From assembly GCA_938035945.1 (NCBI GenBank), contig CALHOU010000090.1, positions 18,542 to 82,541 on the forward strand: a stretch of 64,000 bases of DNA, given 5' to 3'. A program made the position numbers and the translations under genes. Numbering within the stretch: position 1 is the first letter of the stretch; the number at the start of each line of letters is the position of its first letter. Shown piece after piece: positions 9,033 to 16,775 of the stretch. The notes under the pieces are model-generated. The model saw only the letters and a program-made list of their open reading frames with translations. It did no database searches and was not told the DNA's origin. Source of the DNA: an uncultured Granulosicoccaceae bacterium (lineage in GTDB: Bacteria > Pseudomonadota > Gammaproteobacteria > Granulosicoccales > Granulosicoccaceae).

Positions 9033-9767
9033 TTAAGGAGCTGAGATAACACCGTCGATCATGTGAACGATAGTTGAACCACCGACAACCATAAGGTCAG
9101 CAGTTACAACAGCTGCACCACCAATAGTTAGTGGCTCAGTACCACCACCAGCGATCGCAATTGCTGAAGCGTCGTTCATAGTGATAGTTGAACCACTTAG
9201 GCCAGTTGCCTGAGTTGAATCAACTGCACCAGTTGTGTAGATGTGAGTTTGAAGGTTAACAGGACCAGTGTTTGCTGCTAGAGCTGCATCAGTTGGTAAG
9301 AAAACAGTCCAAGCATTTAGTGGATCATTCAAAGCCAGATCAAGACCTTCAGCTTTAAGTGCTTTAAGCGCTTCTAAACCACCATTTGCTTCAACAAGTG
9401 CAGTCAACGTACCAGGCATGTAACCACCAGGAGTTAGACCACCAGTATCGCCACCTGTGGTGTCGCCACCTGTAGTATCCCCACCGGTATCGCCAGCAGT
9501 TGCTGTATCACCAGCAGTTGCTGTATCGCCCGCAGTTGCTGTATCGCCAGCAGTTGCTGTGTCACCAGCTGTTGCTGTATCACCAGCTGTTGCTGTATCA
9601 CCAGCTGTTGCTGTATCGCCAGCAGTTGCTGTGTCACCAGCTGTTGCTGTATCGCCAGCAGTTGCCGTTGTATCCACTGGTGGATCAGCGTCATCGTCGC
9701 TCGAACAAGCAACCATAGTCAAAGCAGACGCTGTTAACAGCGCAATTCCAAGACCTTTCTTAATCAT
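9033..9767 (-). CDS. Fasciclin (FAS1) domain lipoprotein with a repeat linker
   Basis: A 244-residue secreted lipoprotein. The signal peptide ends in a lipobox (LTMVAC, Cys21), followed by SSDDDADPP. Then comes a low-complexity linker of ten TATAGD units and TGGD variants (about residues 33-115), and one FAS1 domain (about 115-244) with the FLPTDAAL box, THIY and a C-terminal VHMIDGVI motif. FAS1 domains mediate adhesion or protein-protein contact at cell surfaces. The start is ATG 9767 with AGAGGATAT upstream and a good sigma-70 promoter. It is monocistronic. The linker presumably spaces the FAS1 domain away from the membrane; its length could vary between strains. Confidence 0.9.
   Translation of the reverse strand: MIKKGLGIALLTASALTMVACSSDDDADPPVDTTATAGDTATAGDTATAGDTATAGDTATAGDTATAGDTATAGDTATAGDTATAGDTATAGDTGGDTTGGDTTGGDTGGLTPGGYMPGTLTALVEANGGLEALKALKAEGLDLALNDPLNAWTVFLPTDAALAANTGPVNLQTHIYTTGAVDSTQATGLSGSTITMNDASAIAIAGGGTEPLTIGGAAVVTADLMVVGGSTIVHMIDGVISAP
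9491..9670. repeat. Ten tandem 18-bp repeats (in-frame minisatellite)
   Basis: Ten consecutive 18-bp units of the form CRCCAGCWGTTGCTGTRT, differing only at a few third positions, encode the TATAGD linker of the fasciclin lipoprotein. Because the unit is a multiple of three, gain or loss of copies changes linker length without a frameshift. Confidence 0.95.
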
Positions 9768-9791
9768 TCAGATATCCTCTTTAGAGTAAAA

Positions 9792-9819
9792 AATCTAACT
9801 TATGTTTATAGCTAGTCAA
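9792..9819 (-). promoter_or_regulatory. Sigma-70 promoter of the fasciclin lipoprotein gene
   Basis: On the minus strand TTGACT (-35, 9814-9819) is followed after 16 bp by TAGATT (-10, 9792-9797), 25 bp before the start codon. Boxes and spacing are close to consensus. Confidence 0.6.
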
Positions 9820-10525
9820 CCACCGCGAGAGATGCTTCAACGCATTGTTCGCAAGTAGAATTTCCCAAGCCATGGTTTAACGTAGCCTGTCAATCAGGCT
9901 TCCAATCCGGACCTACGTAAAATCTGTAAGCCTTCAACTAACCAGCCGAAGGTTCCATGAGAATACCCCTGGACCGACAAAGGATGTTACTTCACAACGA
10001 AAATAATTCAATGCAACCCGTAACAAAAACGATACGCCACACTCGGCACACATCCCCACGGGTACTTAAACCTTTGTTTCGACTCGGAATTATAGCACCG
10101 CACCGGTCTATTGCAATCGTGAAATCAACATGCATTACAGCTATGAACCTGGTCAATTCACTGAACAACCGCAAAAACTGCGACCCGCACAACATTCTAT
10201 GCCATCGCGTTCTAGCGCAAACGAATCGAATGCTTTCAATGTTGTGATCTATCGCCGACAATGGGCGGTAAATTTACCGGCTGCCAGAACAACCGAACAA
10301 AATAATGCCGCTATCGAAATCAACATGGGTTGAATGGATAAAAGAGTTGGCTGAGCTGAAATGCGGAAAAAAAGTCAGCCATCCTTGGCTCAATTTAGCT
10401 CCCTGCTTCAATACCACTTGGAGGAGGTTTGGTTAGCGACGATTCTCACTTGTGTCGCTGATGAATTAATTATAGCGATTTAGCCCCTATTAACGTGTGA
10501 AATTAATGCAATTCACTGTCGCCCT
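9820..10525. other. 700-bp stretch with no convincing gene
   Basis: Between the fasciclin gene and tmcA no frame has both a plausible ribosome-binding site and protein-like composition. The largest frames (9957-10247 plus, 9992-10261 minus, 10130-10333 plus) overlap each other and look random. Two possible stems are visible: TGGCTGA/TCAGCCA (10348-10354 with 10375-10381) and AGCGAC/GTCGCT (about 10435-10460). They could belong to a tmcA leader or a small RNA, but nothing identifies one. Confidence 0.5.
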
Positions 10526-12646
10526 ATGTTCAGTAATCAAAAAACACTGCTTTCTTCTTTAAAAGATAGTTTAGCTATTGCCCAGTTGCATGGCTTTCGG
10601 GTGATGCTTGTGTTAGCTGGCCACAACGATAAACAGCAGCAGACGGCGCTCTCAGCGATTAGCGAGTGCCTTATAGAGCCATCTGGCATTTTCTCGTTAG
10701 AAACTGAGACTCAGCGCACAGTCAACATAATGCACGTCCCAGACATGCATAGCAATAGTGATGTTTCCGATCAAATAAACGCATTGCTTGGAAGCGAATA
10801 CAGGTGCTTAGTTTTTGACGCACATGGCGTATTTAATGAGCGCTTGTTCGCCGCAGCCGCTGGCACTGTTCAAGCTGGAGGGCTGCTTATTCTGCAAACA
10901 CCTGCGTTGGAGATGTGGCCAGCAGCACAACAGGTTGATGGGATACCGTCTGCGTTTATCACTCGGTTGGTCGCAAAAATAAAAGCACATTCGGTTTGCA
11001 CGTTGTCCCTATCCGACGACGATCTAACCGAGCAAGCCATTTTCATTCGTGCTTCGAATATCCCCGCTTTATTTGTATCAACAGACATAGAACCGCCACG
11101 CACTTGGCAAAGCGAGCAGCAGAACCTAATTGAGTCGCTACTGGATAAGCTCTCAACTGACACGGCATCGGTCAATGTCGTACAGGGCGATCGAGGTCGA
11201 GGCAAATCCGCATTGATAGGACGCACAATAAATAAGTTGATCAAGGCTGGCATTACCCCACTTGACAACATTTGTGTAACTGCCCATCGCCGCAGCGCGG
11301 CCGATGTACTGATGAAACATGCCGGACACCCTTTACCATTTTTGCCATTGGATAGCGTGCTTGGAACAAGCCACGACATTCTGATTGTCGAAGAAGCCGG
11401 TGGCATTCCACTTGCGACCCTTGAACGGCTGCTCTATTGCGGCAAACAAATCGTTTTCGCCACTACTGTGCAAGGCTACGAAGGCTCGGGACGGGGGTTC
11501 GCCTTGCGCTTTTCAAGAATGCTCGATGCCACCAAACCGGGCTGGCTAAAGTTGAATCCAACTCAACCCATTCGTTGGTCAATAGGCGACCCGGTAGAGG
11601 CCTTCATCAATGATGCGCTGTTGTTGGAAACACAAATCACACCACTAACAGATGCAAATACTCAGTTGCTGCAAGCGGTACGAAGTCGCACTCGGTTAAT
11701 TGACACATCGGAGCTTGTGGAAAACGATAAGTTGCTCAACGATGTTTTTGGATTGCTACTACAAGCGCACTATCAAACAACCCCCACTGACCTGCGTAAT
11801 TTGTTAGACCAAACCGATCTATTGGTGTTTGTCCAACATATTTATCTTGAAGATCTGGGCCATGTATTAACAGGTGCAGCGCTGGTTGCAATCGAGGGGG
11901 AAATAGCGCCGCACTTGCATACAGCAATAGTTCAAAAGCACCGCCGCCTGCCGGATCAGATTTTGCCGCAATTGCTTGCGCAAACGATTGCCGATATCAG
12001 CACTCTGTCAACACGATTCGCTCGCATTGTTCGTATCGCAGTGCATCCAAACATTCAAGGTAACGGTTTTGGAACTGCACTTTATAAATCCATAGAGCAA
12101 CAACTACCCAGATCGGCTTCCGTACCGCTTTGCCTGGGCGCAAGCTTTGGTGCAGATGAACAAAGCCTATCGTTTTGGTTAAAACTGGGCCTTACACCCA
12201 TACACTACGGCTATAAAAGCAATCCGCGTAGCGGGCTACGCTCAGCTTGCTTGCTGACCAGCGACGATGGCGAGATGCAAGATAAGATAGGCATCGCAGC
12301 AAGTGTGCTTAGCCACAATTTAGAAGCCATTAAAAATTTGCCCAGCATCGACAAAACGGTAATGGAAGCTTTGCGGGAGGCAAGCAATACAGCCATCAAA
12401 CTGCGCGATAAGGTGTGCGCTCGCCTAATACATGCTTACAGCTTAGGGCATAGAAGCTTTTTCGACAGCGCAGGACTTATATTGACTTTTCCACCTTTGG
12501 CAAGCGATTCGGCGCTTCATCAACAAGTAATGACGCTCTTAATTGACTATGCGCAAATGCCACCGAAAACCCGCCGTGAGCAAGAGACTCAACTGCGACG
12601 ACGGTTAATTGAGAACATTGATTTTGAGAGCAAAATCGGAAAATAA
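10526..12646 (+). CDS. tmcA: tRNA(Met) cytidine acetyltransferase TmcA
   Basis: A 706-residue RNA acetyltransferase that uses acetyl-CoA and ATP to make N4-acetylcytidine at the wobble base of elongator tRNA-Met (E. coli TmcA has 671). The order is typical: N-terminal TmcA domain (about 1-190), RecD-like helicase module with Walker A GDRGRGKS (221-228) and a Walker-B-like ILIVEEAGGIPL near 288, a GNAT acetyltransferase domain with RIAVHPNIQGNGFG near 510, and a C-terminal tRNA-binding tail. The start at ATG 10526 has no strong Shine-Dalgarno sequence. The gene stands alone after a long gap and does not overlap the following desaturase. Confidence 0.93.
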   Translation: MFSNQKTLLSSLKDSLAIAQLHGFRVMLVLAGHNDKQQQTALSAISECLIEPSGIFSLETETQRTVNIMHVPDMHSNSDVSDQINALLGSEYRCLVFDAHGVFNERLFAAAAGTVQAGGLLILQTPALEMWPAAQQVDGIPSAFITRLVAKIKAHSVCTLSLSDDDLTEQAIFIRASNIPALFVSTDIEPPRTWQSEQQNLIESLLDKLSTDTASVNVVQGDRGRGKSALIGRTINKLIKAGITPLDNICVTAHRRSAADVLMKHAGHPLPFLPLDSVLGTSHDILIVEEAGGIPLATLERLLYCGKQIVFATTVQGYEGSGRGFALRFSRMLDATKPGWLKLNPTQPIRWSIGDPVEAFINDALLLETQITPLTDANTQLLQAVRSRTRLIDTSELVENDKLLNDVFGLLLQAHYQTTPTDLRNLLDQTDLLVFVQHIYLEDLGHVLTGAALVAIEGEIAPHLHTAIVQKHRRLPDQILPQLLAQTIADISTLSTRFARIVRIAVHPNIQGNGFGTALYKSIEQQLPRSASVPLCLGASFGADEQSLSFWLKLGLTPIHYGYKSNPRSGLRSACLLTSDDGEMQDKIGIAASVLSHNLEAIKNLPSIDKTVMEALREASNTAIKLRDKVCARLIHAYSLGHRSFFDSAGLILTFPPLASDSALHQQVMTLLIDYAQMPPKTRREQETQLRRRLIENIDFESKIGK

Positions 12647-12734
12647 ATCTTTATCCTTTCAACCCTATTGCAACCGACTAGTTTCGCGTGTAATTTGAGT
12701 TTCTTTGCCTGCGGACGCTTCCCCTTATCACCCA

Positions 12735-13640
12735 ATGCCTACATCGAACACCACGTATAACACAGATCAACAAAGCATTGAATGGCCAACACTGGCTGTA
12801 TTCGCGTTCGCCTATGCCGTTTGGATTATATTAACGGTACTGCACAACCACCTGCACTGGAGTGTGTTAGTGCTTGTATTGAGTTATACCGTTGCTTTGC
12901 ACTCTTCCTTGCAACACGAAGTCATACATGGGCACCCAACACCTTACATGTGGCTAAACAAAGTGTTGGCGTTTCCTGCATTGGGCTTGGCAGTGCCATA
13001 CGAACGATACGAGATATTGCACTTACAACATCACCGCAATTGGCTGATCACTGATCCATTCGACGATTCTGAGTCGTATTTTTTAGCGCGCAAGCAATGG
13101 TTGAGTTGCGCTACCCCGATAAAAGCTGTTCTTAACTTCAACAACACCCTGATCGGCAGACTGATTGTGGGACCGGCGATTATGGTTTTTCGGATGTTCA
13201 TTGGTGAAATGAAATTGGCAAGAGAGCAACGTGATGTGGCCATCAGCTGGGCTTGGCACTTACTCGGTGTAGCGCTGGTTATTTTTTACTTAGCAAGCAC
13301 TGGTTTTCCGATTTTGTTTTACGTAGTCGGAGTAGCATACCCAGCCACCTCCTTATTAATGCTGCGATCTTTCGGGGAGCATTTGCCAGAAGAGAACGTG
13401 GATCATCGGTCGGCAATCATTAAAACAAACGCGCTAATGCAACTATTGTATTTAAACAACAACTATCATCGAGTGCATCACGATCATCCAGAAGTACCCT
13501 GGTATTACTTACCTGCGTTATATGAACAAAGCTATGCTGAGCACAACATCCATGTCTATGATGGTTATTTAAGTTTATTCAAGCGCTTTGGCTTTAAACA
13601 AAGGTATCCTGTTGAACACCCGTTCCTGGCCAAAGATTGA
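12735..13640 (+). CDS. Membrane fatty-acid desaturase / hydroxylase family protein
   Basis: About 301 residues with four or more membrane segments and the three histidine boxes of the membrane di-iron desaturase superfamily: HEVIHGH, HLQHH and, near the C-terminus, NNNYHRVHHDHP. These boxes bind two irons that activate O2 for desaturation or hydroxylation of an acyl chain. I prefer ATG 12735; a TTG ten codons upstream (12705) is possible and neither has a clear Shine-Dalgarno sequence. It is followed after 9 bp by a PhnD-like gene, so the two are probably co-transcribed. The lipid specificity (fatty acid, sterol-like or carotenoid) cannot be decided from motifs. Confidence 0.85.
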   Translation: MPTSNTTYNTDQQSIEWPTLAVFAFAYAVWIILTVLHNHLHWSVLVLVLSYTVALHSSLQHEVIHGHPTPYMWLNKVLAFPALGLAVPYERYEILHLQHHRNWLITDPFDDSESYFLARKQWLSCATPIKAVLNFNNTLIGRLIVGPAIMVFRMFIGEMKLAREQRDVAISWAWHLLGVALVIFYLASTGFPILFYVVGVAYPATSLLMLRSFGEHLPEENVDHRSAIIKTNALMQLLYLNNNYHRVHHDHPEVPWYYLPALYEQSYAEHNIHVYDGYLSLFKRFGFKQRYPVEHPFLAKD

Positions 13641-13649
13641 GGCTTAATA

Positions 13650-14444
13650 GTGATTGCATCTTTGCCCATGTACGATTGGCCTGAAACACGTGCACAGCTT
13701 GATCAGTTCTGGGCAAAACTTCAATCAGCTCTTGCGCAACATTGTGATCTTGTTCCAACTCACTTGTCGCGAAGTGATGTGCATGAACAATGGCAACGCG
13801 ACGACATGCTGCTATCACAAACCTGCGTATACCCTTTAGTCACTGAACTGCCTACAACCACCGTAGTTGTTGGAACGCCCACATTTGCGGTTGATTATAG
13901 CGAGGGCGGACACTATGCCAGCGTGTTGCTGGTAGCGTCTACCGACAAACGTACCGAACTAGCGCAATTTTCGCGAAGCACGTTAGCTTACAATGGCCCC
14001 GATTCTCAGTCGGGCTTTAACGCATTAAAATCCTTGCTGGTCGACGAACAACTGCTATCAGATGAGGCACCCATTTTCTTCGGTGATTCTGTCCGCACAG
14101 GTTCGCACAGAGCATCGATTGCAGCCGTTGCCAGTGGACGGGCGCACATCTGCGCAATTGATCCGGTGAGCTGGGCTTTGGCGCAACGTTATGATCAACA
14201 TTGCCCACAAGTTAGAATCCTAAGAAATACCGCTTTCGCCCCCGCATTGCCTCTGGTGACTAGCGCAGCAGCCATACCCGAACGACTTAACGAAGCACAA
14301 TGGCGAGAGGTGGTAATGCAAGCGTTCGAACAAGCTATCGATTCAGCAACGCGCGAGCACTTGCTGCTCAGCGGTATTAGCTATGTATCCAAAAGTGACT
14401 ATTTAAAATTGCCAATCAGTAAGTTCGATATGATCACACTCTGA
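13650..14444 (+). CDS. PhnD-like substrate-binding-fold protein without signal peptide
   Basis: A 264-residue protein starting at GTG 13650. The segment FFGDSVRTGSHRASIAAVAS and the following GRAHICAIDPVSW match the core of PhnD/phosphonate-type periplasmic binding proteins (TGSHxxSLxxVxxGxADxxAID). Unlike a true transporter component it has no signal peptide or lipobox, and no ABC permease or ATPase lies nearby, so it is probably cytoplasmic or has a different job. It overlaps no neighbour and follows the desaturase by 9 bp. No function is assigned. Confidence 0.7.
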   Translation: MIASLPMYDWPETRAQLDQFWAKLQSALAQHCDLVPTHLSRSDVHEQWQRDDMLLSQTCVYPLVTELPTTTVVVGTPTFAVDYSEGGHYASVLLVASTDKRTELAQFSRSTLAYNGPDSQSGFNALKSLLVDEQLLSDEAPIFFGDSVRTGSHRASIAAVASGRAHICAIDPVSWALAQRYDQHCPQVRILRNTAFAPALPLVTSAAAIPERLNEAQWREVVMQAFEQAIDSATREHLLLSGISYVSKSDYLKLPISKFDMITL

Positions 14445-14466
14445 GCGTCTGCTCATGCAGTTTGGC

Positions 14467-14496
14467 TGATCTAATTGTTTGGGTAAGTCGTAATCG
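14467..14496 (+). promoter_or_regulatory. Putative ECF-sigma (RpoE/ChrR) promoter of the DUF6134-SDR unit
   Basis: TGATCT (14467-14472), an exact 18-bp spacer and TAATCG (14491-14496). This matches the layout in front of the sigma-factor gene in the same island and the TGATCC-N18-TAAGA pattern known for Rhodobacter RpoE. The predicted start of transcription is about 20 nt before the GTG start codon at 14524. Confidence 0.6.
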
Positions 14497-14523
14497 AAAT
14501 TAAGTATCAACCAGGTAGCTCCT

Positions 14524-15207
14524 GTGTACAAATCAAACTGTCTCGCCTGCTTAACTTTTATTCTCAGCCTTGCATGGCTGGCGTTCAGCCCTGCACACGG
14601 ACAACAACTCCTGCCTTCCGATGCCGCCAAACTCTACCCCGATACCACGACCTACTCGATATTTCGTAAGGGCAAGAAAATCGGCACGCACACGCTGAAC
14701 ATCAAAGCCGTTAATGATCGTATCGAAGTATCAGTCGACTCTAAAATAACGGTGAGAATTCTGAAGGTTCCGGTGTTTCGGTTTCGATATATATCCGAAG
14801 AGATTTGGCAAGACAATCAACTTACCAGTGTTGATTCGACCACAACTACGAACAAAAACGTGGAGTCGGCCAAATTGCAAAACTCAGGTGCGAACAGCAC
14901 GCTAAGCTACAACGGGAAAAGTACAGAATCAGACTACATCGCTTACGCTACAAACCATTGGAATATTAGCGCAATTGAACAAAGTCATTTGTTCAACACA
15001 GTAAAGGGCGTTAAAAGCAGTGTTAAGGTGACAAATAAGGGCAATGACCTAATCACTATTGGCGATCAGCAGCTTGCGACCAACCGCTTCTCATACAGTG
15101 GTGACTTAACGGTTGATGCATGGTACGACGAGAACAAACGTTGGGTAAAGCTTGAGTTCTTGGGCTCTGACTCGAACCCAGTTACCTACATTATCGACAA
15201 CCCATAA
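14524..15207 (+). CDS. DUF6134-type exported protein
   Basis: A 227-residue protein with a clear signal peptide (basic start, hydrophobic core about 8-22, cleavage after AHGQ), hence periplasmic or outer-membrane facing. The mature part is a beta-rich domain (TTYSIFRKGKKIGTHTL, FRFRYISEEIW, VDAWYDENKRWVKLEF) resembling the DUF6134 family, in which a lipocalin-like or lipid-handling role has been supposed but not shown. The start is GTG 14524 with AGGTAG upstream. It is the first gene of a two-gene unit with the SDR (21-bp gap), behind a candidate ECF promoter, so it is probably part of the photo-oxidative stress regulon. Confidence 0.7.
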   Translation: MYKSNCLACLTFILSLAWLAFSPAHGQQLLPSDAAKLYPDTTTYSIFRKGKKIGTHTLNIKAVNDRIEVSVDSKITVRILKVPVFRFRYISEEIWQDNQLTSVDSTTTTNKNVESAKLQNSGANSTLSYNGKSTESDYIAYATNHWNISAIEQSHLFNTVKGVKSSVKVTNKGNDLITIGDQQLATNRFSYSGDLTVDAWYDENKRWVKLEFLGSDSNPVTYIIDNP

Positions 15208-15228
15208 ACATACACTAGGCTCAGCAAA

Positions 15229-15975
15229 ATGAATATATGGATTACTGGCGCAAGTAGCGGCATAGGCGCGGAGTTAGCAAACCAATATGCACAGGCTGGT
15301 CACACCGTTTTTGTCAGCGCAAGAAACGCCACCACGCTAAAGGCTATGGCAGCCTCATCGCAAAGCGTAAGTGGCGACATCATTGCCCTACCATTGGACG
15401 TGACCGACAATGACAGCGTACTAAGCGCTTTCGAACAAATGGAACAACATACAAATGCGCTTGACCTTGTTATTCTCAATGCCGGTTACTATGAGCCTGT
15501 AGAATTTGATGAGCTGACTTTGGAACACTTTGAAAAAACTTATGACGTTAATTTGATGGGTGTAGTACGTTGCCTATTACCCTCACTGAAATACTTTTCA
15601 GAAAACCAGGCTGGGCATATTGCCATTGTTTCATCGGTATCGGGTTATCGAGGCCTGCCAAAGGCTGCAGCTTATGGCTCTTCAAAGGCGGCACTCATAA
15701 ATATGGCAGAATCCCTCAAGCCTGAGTGCAATGCCAACTCAATTAAACTCAGCTTGATTAACCCAGGTTTCGTTAAGTCCAAACTAACCGATCAAAACGA
15801 ATTCGAAATGCCAGCGATTATGGAAACGGCCGATGCGGCTAAACGCATTGTCGATGGATTAGCATCAAACGCGTTTGAACTGTCGTTCCCTAAGCGATTC
15901 ACGTATTGGTTGAAGCTACTTCGAATTTTGCCTTACCGTTTGTATTTCTTGGTAACCGCCAAATTGGTTAAATAG
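15229..15975 (+). CDS. Short-chain dehydrogenase/reductase (SDR)
   Basis: A 248-residue classical-type SDR: cofactor motif TGASSGIG (residues 6-13), NAG near 86, a catalytic serine in IVSSVSGYRG, and the YxxxK pair as AAYGSSKAA. The C-terminus has basic and hydrophobic stretches that may contact membrane lipid. SDRs like this accompany CFA/DUF1365/FAD-oxidoreductase clusters controlled by ChrR-type anti-sigma factors, suggesting a role in modifying an acyl chain or its oxidised product. It is co-transcribed with the DUF6134 gene. The substrate is unknown. Confidence 0.85.
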   Translation: MNIWITGASSGIGAELANQYAQAGHTVFVSARNATTLKAMAASSQSVSGDIIALPLDVTDNDSVLSAFEQMEQHTNALDLVILNAGYYEPVEFDELTLEHFEKTYDVNLMGVVRCLLPSLKYFSENQAGHIAIVSSVSGYRGLPKAAAYGSSKAALINMAESLKPECNANSIKLSLINPGFVKSKLTDQNEFEMPAIMETADAAKRIVDGLASNAFELSFPKRFTYWLKLLRILPYRLYFLVTAKLVK

Positions 15976-15986
15976 GTAGGAGTAGC

Positions 15987-16010
15987 TGGGCGGCTAATAA
16001 ACGCCGCCCA
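15987..16010. terminator. Hairpin between convergent SDR and DUF3833 genes
   Basis: A perfect 8-bp GC-rich stem (TGGGCGGC / GCCGCCCA) with an 8-base loop, 11 bp after the SDR stop. Neither strand has a long T tract, so it may act as a weak bidirectional terminator. Confidence 0.5.
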
Positions 16011-16026
16011 TAACAAAACATTGTAC

Positions 16027-16647
16027 TTACGATACAACAGCCAATTTTCTAATCGGCAGACTAGTTATTTCTTGCATAGCTAAGCAAGTTTCTGAGCCAT
16101 CGTGCTTATAGTATTGCGTAGACACATTCCCAATACGTATACCCCACTTCTTCACCTCAGTGCTGTTGTGCAAACTGCGATCTGGCTGGAAAAACATGTA
16201 GTCATTCATTTTCAGCTTCCAGAACTTATCTTCAGCGATCATCACATTCATGATGTAGTGCAGCTTTAGTCCACTACCACTTTGCTCGCCAACAGCTGCA
16301 CCTACCAGCGAATCTGACTCCGCCTTAAATTCACCGTTAGGTTGAATGCTGACTGACCACACGCGGTCTTCTATGATCCCGTCTGAGTAGTAGAGTTTTT
16401 CCACCAAATCGAAAACGTCGCCTTTTTGCTCGCCATAAAAATCACCACAGAAATGTCGTTTCACATTTCCAAAACGATCAGCAAACCAACCCGATGCGCG
16501 CGTATGGCCCGAAAAGTATTCGACGAAATTGAACTCAGGTCCTTGTGTGCTTAATTGTTTAAAGTTCACGCTACTGCAACCGGTGAGCACGAACGCACAA
16601 CACACACTTGCGACACAGCGCAAAGATAAGCGCATGGATAAACCCAT
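16027..16647 (-). CDS. DUF3833 family lipoprotein
   Basis: A 206-residue protein with a signal peptide and lipobox (FVLTGC), then a beta-rich domain with the DUF3833 signature (FVEYFSGHTRASGWFADRFG, KRHFCGDFYG, and near the end KMNDYMFF). The family is a small outer-membrane-associated lipoprotein found next to CFA synthase and DUF1365 genes; its role is not known. ATG 16647 is preceded by AAGGGG at good spacing. It has its own candidate ECF promoter, about 60 bp upstream. Confidence 0.82.
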   Translation of the reverse strand: MGLSMRLSLRCVASVCCAFVLTGCSSVNFKQLSTQGPEFNFVEYFSGHTRASGWFADRFGNVKRHFCGDFYGEQKGDVFDLVEKLYYSDGIIEDRVWSVSIQPNGEFKAESDSLVGAAVGEQSGSGLKLHYIMNVMIAEDKFWKLKMNDYMFFQPDRSLHNSTEVKKWGIRIGNVSTQYYKHDGSETCLAMQEITSLPIRKLAVVS

Positions 16648-16706
16648 GTGTAACCCCTTCTATTATCTCTCATGTTTTAAGTCCAAAGAACTTGCTCATT
16701 TAAAAG

Positions 16707-16736
16707 TGGATACGACCATGCGGCGACGCTGGATCA
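16707..16736 (-). promoter_or_regulatory. Putative ECF-sigma (RpoE/ChrR) promoter of the DUF3833 gene
   Basis: Read on the minus strand: TGATCC (16731-16736), exactly 18 bp, then TATCCA (16707-16712). The -35 box is identical to that of the sigma-factor gene and the spacing is the same. The leader would be about 50 nt. Confidence 0.6.
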
Positions 16737-16756
16737 ATCGAAAGTGAGGAATTCAA

Positions 16757-16775
16757 CGCAAAGTTACACTTTGCG
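16757..16775. terminator. Small hairpin at the end of the CFA-type gene
   Basis: A perfect 7-bp stem (CGCAAAG / CTTTGCG) with a 5-base loop overlaps the stop codon of the methyltransferase gene. T-rich sequence follows only on the plus strand, so terminator function is uncertain. Confidence 0.3.

Noticed and set aside
9457..9789. Long plus-strand frames opposite the fasciclin repeat region (also 9500-9718 and 9434-9712)
   Set aside because: They exist only because the 18-bp repeat is a multiple of three and keeps all frames open; their proteins are simple repeats with no start signal.
10130..10333. 67-codon plus-strand frame in the gap before tmcA
   Set aside because: No ribosome-binding site and no family; overlapping random frames on both strands make chance likely.
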